Assembly (NCBI GenBank): GCA_964386865.1
Contig: CAYLUN010000156.1
Span: forward strand, 1-9,410
Source of the DNA: CAYLUN01 sp964386865
GTDB taxonomy: Bacteria; Verrucomicrobiota; Kiritimatiellia; RFP12; UBA1067
DNA length: 9,410 nt
Reading direction: 5' to 3'
Shown: piece by piece, positions 5,536 to 9,410 of the stretch
How positions within the stretch are numbered: the stretch's first letter is position 1
Layout of the letters: each line of letters begins with the position of its first letter
The notes under the pieces: generated by a model
What the model saw: only the letters and a program-made list of their open reading frames with translations
The model's database searches: none
What the model was told of the DNA's origin: nothing
Translations under genes and position numbers: made by a program

Positions 5536-5860
5536 ACTCACATCCTTCGGTTAACAGAAAAAGGTCGCCCGTCACAGACTCTGCATTATCTGCTTGGTGT
5601 GCGTTTATTAAACCACATCCCACCCGCATCGGCAATGCCGGGAGACAAGAAGTTGTCGGAGCGGCATCCGGGCCGCCGCCCTCTAGCGCCCGGCAGGTAT
5701 TTTGCCGCCCCCACGGCCCGCTGCCGCAGCGCAGCTCACCGCTCGACCAGATAGCCGACAGAGGGATTCTCCTCCGCTCGCTCGCGGAACGAACGCCGAC
5801 AAGAGCCGGCGTGAGTCTATGCCCCGTTTTGTCGCGTCGCGCGCCGGCCTCCGCGGCCGG
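5536..5860. other. Intergenic stretch between permease and DUF3127 gene
   Basis: These 325 bases hold no gene I can support. The part next to the DUF3127 gene (about 5540-5620) is AT-richer and contains a candidate promoter. Toward the permease two small inverted repeats are visible: CCGGCC/GGCCGG with a 5-nt loop (5844-5860), abutting the permease stop codon, and ACGCCG/CGGCGT with an 8-nt loop (5793-5812). Neither is followed by a U-run on the minus strand, so a classical intrinsic terminator is not shown. No GTAG-footed REP hairpin occurs here. Confidence 0.6.
5585..5612 (-). promoter_or_regulatory. Candidate sigma-70-type promoter for the DUF3127 gene
   Basis: On the minus strand, TTTAAT (5607-5612) and GATAAT (5585-5590) are separated by 16 nt. 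The -10 matches TATAAT at five of six positions; the -35 matches TTGACA at only three. It lies about 50 nt upstream of the ATG in the most AT-rich intergenic patch of the window. If real, it would drive the DUF3127 gene and perhaps prmC-nfo-hydrolase. Confidence 0.4.
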
Positions 5861-8800
5861 TCAAACCTCTTCCTTGAGCACCTCGGGGCCGTAGCGGCGC
5901 GAGGATGCAACCGCCGCCAAAAGCACGCAGGCGCAGGCGCAGAAGAAGAGCCCCGCGATGATCCCGGCCATCGCGCCCCAGGGCATCTGGCCGCCCAGCG
6001 ACCGCGCAGCGGGCTGGACCGCCACCAGCGCCGGCACGACGCCGACCACAAGTCCGGCCAGCGTCAGCGCCCCGTATTCCGCCGCCAACAGGCGCACCAC
6101 CGCCGCGCGCGGCAGGCCCACCGCGCTCAGCAGCGCCAGCTCGCCGCGCCGCTCCTCCACGCCGCGCAGGATCACCAGCGCCACGCCGAAGACGCCCAGT
6201 ACCACGCCCAGCCCGCCCAGCACCAAGAACATGTCGAGGTAGGTGCTCTCCACCGACCCCAGCAGCCGGAGCCGCTCCTCCACCGTCTCAACCGTCACCC
6301 CCGGCTCCGGGTGCCGCAGGGCGGAGGTCGGAGACCGGAGGTCGGAGATCAGCCCATTCCCCTCCACCCTCCGGCCGCTGACCGCTGACCTCCGGCCTGC
6401 GGCCTCGCGCAGGAGATACGGTGCGTAGTCACACAGCCACAGCCGGTAGCCCGCCTCGGGGAACGCCTCTGCGAACAGCCTCTCGTCCACGAGCAGCGCG
6501 CCCTGCAAAATGCCGCTGCGCACCGGAAGCGCGCCGACGACGCGCACCCGCACCGGCACGCCCCCTGGCCCTGGATACTCGTAAACCGTGCCGTTCTGCG
6601 CGCCGGCTTTCGCCTTAAGGCTGTACTGCAGCATCGTCTGGTCGGCCGCCAGCGCGGGGATCGACCCGTCCGGCAGCGGCTGCTCAAGCGCCGTCCAAAC
6701 GCCCCCCGCATCCTCCGGCTCGAAGGCGCGCGCCCGCGCCATCGCCCGCGCCTCGAGGCCGAGCACGCGCGGCCGCACGGGCTGGTTCATATTGAGGCAC
6801 CCCGCCTCGTCACCCTCACGCACGCGCACCGGCACCACGCCTTTCGCACCGCTCGCGCGCCGCGCCAGCTCGAGCCCGCGCTCGCGGTCGAGCGGCGCCA
6901 CCGACGTGACGATCGACGCGAACCCGCCGCTGCCAGACGACGGCCGTTCGCAGCCCGCCGCCGGGTCGTGTTTCATCGACAGGATGCCGATCGTCAAGAA
7001 CGTCCCCACGGCCAGCAGAATCACCACCGGCGCGCTCCGGCGCGGCGCCTGCAACGCCCGGCACACGCCCGCGCCCCCTGCAGATCGGACTGCCGACTGC
7101 CGACTGCCGCTGCGCTCCCGCCACGCCGTTCCCGCCGTCTTCAGGAAGAGCAGCAGCGAGACCAGCAGCAGGAAGCCCGCCCCGAAGAACGCGCCGTTCG
7201 CCGCCGCGCCCGCCGGGCTCAGCACCATCGCCGCGCCCGCCGCCACGGCCAGCGCCCCGCCAACGACGCTCTCCCACACCGCTCTGACTTTCGAACTCCC
7301 GGACGGTGGCGCGCCCGCGCTTTCTCTTCCCGCCGACTGCCACAGCTCGACCGGCGGGCACCGCGCAAAGCGGCGCACCGTCGCGAGCAGAACCGCGAAC
7401 GCCAGCGCCGCGCTCACCCCTGCGGCGGCGCACGCGACCGGCAGCGAAAACGCGAAGCCCATCTCCGAGCCCGCGAATGCGCCGCGCCAGAAGCGGCCCA
7501 GGCTCCACACCAGCACCCGCGCCAGCCCCGCGCCAGCGCCCGCCCCCGCGACGGCGCCCAGCGCCAGCGGCACGCTCCACTCCGCCGCCAGCACGCGAGC
7601 GATCGTGCCCCGGCTCCAGCCCAGCGCGCTGAACAGCGCCACCTCGCCTTTGCGCCGCTCCAGCGCCAGCGACAGCGAGAGCGACGACAGCAGCAGCGCC
7701 GCGACCACCAGCACGCAGGCCATGCCTGCGAACAGCCCCTTGAAATCGGTGGAGCCCCGCGCGACCGCAAGGCCCTCCTCCCGCAGCGGCCGGACGGTGA
7801 AGCCGTGCTGCGCAGGCGTCAGCGCCCGCAGCGCGTCGCGCACCTCGCGCTCGCCCGCCGCGACGCGCGCGCTCATCGCCTCGCCGAAGGCCGTTCCGAA
7901 GCAGGCCTTGCCGGCCGCGAACGTCAGGAACGCTTTCGGCGTCTCGCGCCACTGCTTCCAGTACGCCTCGTTCGCGGGATCCTTGAGCTTAGCCTCGTCC
8001 ATCGGCAGGCCCACGTCCCACGCGGCGCAGCTGTCGACGCCTTCCAGGCCGGGGAAGACCGGCATCGCCTGCTTCGCGTGCGCCGCCGCCTCGGTCGGCA
8101 CCACGCCGCGCACGCGGAACGCGCGGCTGTCCGCGACCAGCCTCCCGCCCGTCTCGAACCGCCGCCACCGCAGCGTCAGCGTATCGTTGGTCGTCACGCC
8201 CAGCGTCGCGGCCAGCCACGCGCTGATCACGACCTCGTCGTCCTTCATGTCGCCCGGCACGCCCAGCGACCCCGGCGTGGCCGCCGCCACAAACCCGTAT
8301 GGCGTCGACCGCACGGCCGCGTTCGTAGTGGCGCCGTCAGGCGCTTCTTGGGATGCCGCCTCAAACGCATCCGCCAGATGGAACGTCGCCCATTCGGCCT
8401 TCAGCCCCTTCGCGGCCAGCACTTCGCCGATGCCCGGCGGCAGATACACGCGGCGGGATTTCACGAGGGTTTCAGGACGCCCGACGCCCGACTCCGGACT
8501 CCCGTTCGCGGCCGCTCCGTCTCCGACCTCCGACCTCTGATCTCCGACCTCCAGCGTCAGCCCGGCGTCTTCGGGGGTCAGCGCCGCTGCCAGCTCTTCG
8601 TCAAGATCGTCGCGCGAACGCAACGACACCAGCAGGTTCGCCATGCCCGGCACGCCGGCGGCATCGGATAGTGCCGTGTGCGACAGGAAGACGTTCGCCG
8701 GCGGCACCGAAGCGGCCTGTAGGGCAAATTCGGACGGGATCAGGTCGAAGATCATCAGGCCCTCCCCCCCCGACCGCTCGGCCCGCGCGGGCCGCACGGG

Positions 8801-9268
8801 CCGCCGCACCAGCCGCGACTCCTTAACCGTGCCGAGCGGCATCTCGACAGAGAACTGCGACGGCTTTTCGAAACGGACCGCGCCTTCCTCAGCGGCAAGC
8901 AGAGCGCGGGCGCGACCATTGAGGAACGCGTTGGTTTCCGCCGCCAAACCGATGACCTGCACGTTGTCCGCGCAGACCGCGCCCTCGGCCGTGAGCAGTT
9001 GGCCCCGCAGCAGCAGCGCGGCCTGCGTATCGGCGTCGCGCAGCAGACGCTGCACCAGCGAGGCAGGAAACACGCCCTCCGACAGCACAACGGCCGAGTT
9101 GAGGGATCCCAGCCGCTCGTCCAGCCCGCGCCGCAGCCCCGCCTGCAGCGACTCGCCCGTGAGCAGCGCCGCGCAGAGGATGGCGGAGGTCAGCGCCACC
9201 GTACACGCGAACACAAGGTGCCGCGCGCCGTAATAGCGCAAACTTCTCCTGACCCACGTACCGATCAT
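5861..9268 (-). CDS. ABC transporter permease with two FtsX modules (YbbP/MacB-like plan)
   Basis: A 1135-residue inner-membrane protein. I read about ten membrane segments: ~17-37, 512-535, 564-590, 605-630, 667-685, 690-711, 747-764, 1013-1036, 1065-1087 and 1098-1120. Large extracytoplasmic domains span ~40-510 and ~765-1010. Each half ends in an FtsX core with the signature after its first helix: ERRKGEVALFSALGW (537-551) and EERRGELALLSAVGL (1038-1052). TPKAFLTF (443-450) resembles a motif I recall from long permeases of this type in other bacteria. Such proteins work with a separate ATPase in mechanotransmission, lipoprotein or macrolide export; no ATPase gene is in the window, so the substrate is unknown. 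The start is ATG 9268, with GGAG (9275-9278) at 6 nt. Oddities are 7-nt-repeat blocks inside the frame at residues ~239-265, 721-727 and 954-984, and a C8 run at 8764-8771. Confidence 0.88.
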   Translation of the reverse strand: MIGTWVRRSLRYYGARHLVFACTVALTSAILCAALLTGESLQAGLRRGLDERLGSLNSAVVLSEGVFPASLVQRLLRDADTQAALLLRGQLLTAEGAVCADNVQVIGLAAETNAFLNGRARALLAAEEGAVRFEKPSQFSVEMPLGTVKESRLVRRPVRPARAERSGGEGLMIFDLIPSEFALQAASVPPANVFLSHTALSDAAGVPGMANLLVSLRSRDDLDEELAAALTPEDAGLTLEVGDQRSEVGDGAAANGSPESGVGRPETLVKSRRVYLPPGIGEVLAAKGLKAEWATFHLADAFEAASQEAPDGATTNAAVRSTPYGFVAAATPGSLGVPGDMKDDEVVISAWLAATLGVTTNDTLTLRWRRFETGGRLVADSRAFRVRGVVPTEAAAHAKQAMPVFPGLEGVDSCAAWDVGLPMDEAKLKDPANEAYWKQWRETPKAFLTFAAGKACFGTAFGEAMSARVAAGEREVRDALRALTPAQHGFTVRPLREEGLAVARGSTDFKGLFAGMACVLVVAALLLSSLSLSLALERRKGEVALFSALGWSRGTIARVLAAEWSVPLALGAVAGAGAGAGLARVLVWSLGRFWRGAFAGSEMGFAFSLPVACAAAGVSAALAFAVLLATVRRFARCPPVELWQSAGRESAGAPPSGSSKVRAVWESVVGGALAVAAGAAMVLSPAGAAANGAFFGAGFLLLVSLLLFLKTAGTAWRERSGSRQSAVRSAGGAGVCRALQAPRRSAPVVILLAVGTFLTIGILSMKHDPAAGCERPSSGSGGFASIVTSVAPLDRERGLELARRASGAKGVVPVRVREGDEAGCLNMNQPVRPRVLGLEARAMARARAFEPEDAGGVWTALEQPLPDGSIPALAADQTMLQYSLKAKAGAQNGTVYEYPGPGGVPVRVRVVGALPVRSGILQGALLVDERLFAEAFPEAGYRLWLCDYAPYLLREAAGRRSAVSGRRVEGNGLISDLRSPTSALRHPEPGVTVETVEERLRLLGSVESTYLDMFLVLGGLGVVLGVFGVALVILRGVEERRGELALLSAVGLPRAAVVRLLAAEYGALTLAGLVVGVVPALVAVQPAARSLGGQMPWGAMAGIIAGLFFCACACVLLAAVASSRRYGPEVLKEEV
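6323..6409. repeat. In-frame heptad-repeat insert in the permease (two opposed arms)
   Basis: Four 7-nt units with GGAG at 6323, 6330, 6337 and 6344 on the plus strand are followed after ~10 nt by seven units of the opposite polarity (6361-6409, units such as CCTCCGG and CCGCTGA). CCGGAGGTC (6335-6343) and GACCTCCGG (6387-6395) are perfect complements. The block encodes residues ~954-984, a low-complexity Arg/Ser/Gly-rich stretch in the second extracytoplasmic domain, without breaking the frame. Confidence 0.75.
7088..7108. repeat. Three perfect 7-nt repeats inside the permease
   Basis: GACTGCC occurs three times in exact tandem: 21 nt, i.e. seven codons, residues ~721-727 (GSRQSAV). It lies in the loop between predicted membrane segments 6 and 7. 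The unit differs from the GTCRGAG type of the upstream array but has the same 7-nt period. Confidence 0.75.
8476..8552. repeat. In-frame heptad-repeat insert in the first extracytoplasmic domain
   Basis: Two blocks: 8476-8503 holds four units (GACGCCC twice, GACTCCG, GACTCCC), and 8521-8552 holds four units plus a partial one (CTCCGAC, CTCCGAC, CTCTGAT, CTCCGAC, CTCC). The second block uses the same unit sequences as the array upstream of the gene at 9275-9410. The block encodes residues ~239-265, with VGDQRSEVGDG showing the repeat at peptide level. Confidence 0.8.
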
Positions 9269-9274
9269 ACCCTT

Positions 9275-9278
9275 CTCC
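9275..9278 (-). promoter_or_regulatory. Permease ribosome-binding site embedded in the heptad array
   Basis: The minus strand reads GGAG, then AAGGGT, then the ATG at 9268. The GGAG is part of the innermost heptad (CTCCGTC on the plus strand), and a further GGAGG lies just upstream in the next unit (9281-9285). The translation start signal therefore appears to be repeat-derived. Confidence 0.6.
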
Positions 9279-9410
9279 GTCCTCCGCCCTCTGACCTCCG
9301 ACCTCCGCCCTCCGACCTCTGACCTCTGATCTCTGATCTCTGACCTCTGACCTCTGATCTCTGACCTCTGATCTCTGACCTCTGATCTCTGACCTCTGAT
9401 CTCTGACCTC
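9275..9410. repeat. Heptanucleotide tandem array (CTCYGAY on plus, RTCRGAG on minus)
   Basis: Nineteen consecutive 7-nt units can be read from 9275 to 9407, plus three bases of a twentieth at the window edge. Units near the gene are the more diverged forms CTCCGTC, CTCCGCC and CTCCGAC. From about 9317 outward they are CTCTGAC or CTCTGAT, and from 9352 these alternate strictly, giving a 14-nt superperiod. The true length is unknown because the array leaves the window. No promoter for the permease is visible between it and the start codon. Confidence 0.95.

Noticed and set aside
6588..8671. Long plus-strand frames antisense to the permease
   Set aside because: Composition-driven shadows rich in Ser, Pro, Arg and Ala; the minus-strand frame has two FtsX signatures and clear membrane segments.
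9275..9410. CRISPR or coding repeat
   Set aside because: Simple 7-nt period with no spacers; the plus strand has stop codons in every frame and no start signal supports a gene on the minus strand.
1..9410. tRNA, rRNA or riboswitch
   Set aside because: I saw no cloverleaf with a TTCGA-type T-arm, no rRNA-like stretch and no known riboswitch core by eye; a covariance-model scan would be needed to exclude small RNAs.

Overview
The window is a GC-rich bacterial chromosome segment with five intact protein genes and one gene fragment, all on the minus strand, so transcription runs from the right edge to the left. GC-rich coding, a DUF3127 protein, a large secreted glycoside hydrolase, a giant duplicated FtsX-type permease and heavy repeat loads between genes suggest a member of the PVC group, perhaps Kiritimatiellota or a related Verrucomicrobiota lineage. 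This is inference from gene style; there is no rRNA or other phylogenetic marker here.

Layout from right to left. (1) 9275-9410 is a heptanucleotide tandem array running off the window; its innermost unit supplies the likely ribosome-binding site of the next gene. (2) 9268-5861 encodes a 1135-residue ABC transporter permease with two FtsX modules; its coding sequence contains several in-frame blocks of the same kind of 7-nt repeat. (3) 5860-5536 is a 325-base intergenic stretch with one plausible promoter. (4) 5535-5191 encodes a small DUF3127 (OB-fold-like) protein with an SSB-like acidic tail ending in Pro-Phe. (5) 5190-4969 holds a cluster of three GTAG-footed hairpins. (6) 4968-4099 is prmC (release-factor glutamine methyltransferase). 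A further GTAG-footed palindrome sits at its stop codon. (7) 4058-3216 is nfo (endonuclease IV), with all nine metal ligands at the E. coli residue numbers. (8) 3130-452 is a secreted clan GH-A, GH5-like glycoside hydrolase. (9) 451-193 holds five more hairpins. (10) 192-10 is the N-terminal fragment of a REP-associated tyrosine transposase (RAYT, Y1/HUH family), with a good RBS but broken before its catalytic residues.

The most interesting content is the repeat biology. Nine hairpins share a GTAG foot, the hallmark of REP elements mobilised by RAYT transposases. They fall into three stem types. Two of these (A and B) differ by compensated base-pair changes and always occur in opposite orientations, like the two motif types of enterobacterial BIMEs. 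A RAYT start lies directly beside one cluster. Independently, 7-nt repeats form a long array upstream of the permease and recur in frame inside it. The protein genes do not form one obvious pathway: release-factor modification, base-excision repair, a probable DNA-binding protein, a transporter subunit and a polysaccharide-active enzyme.
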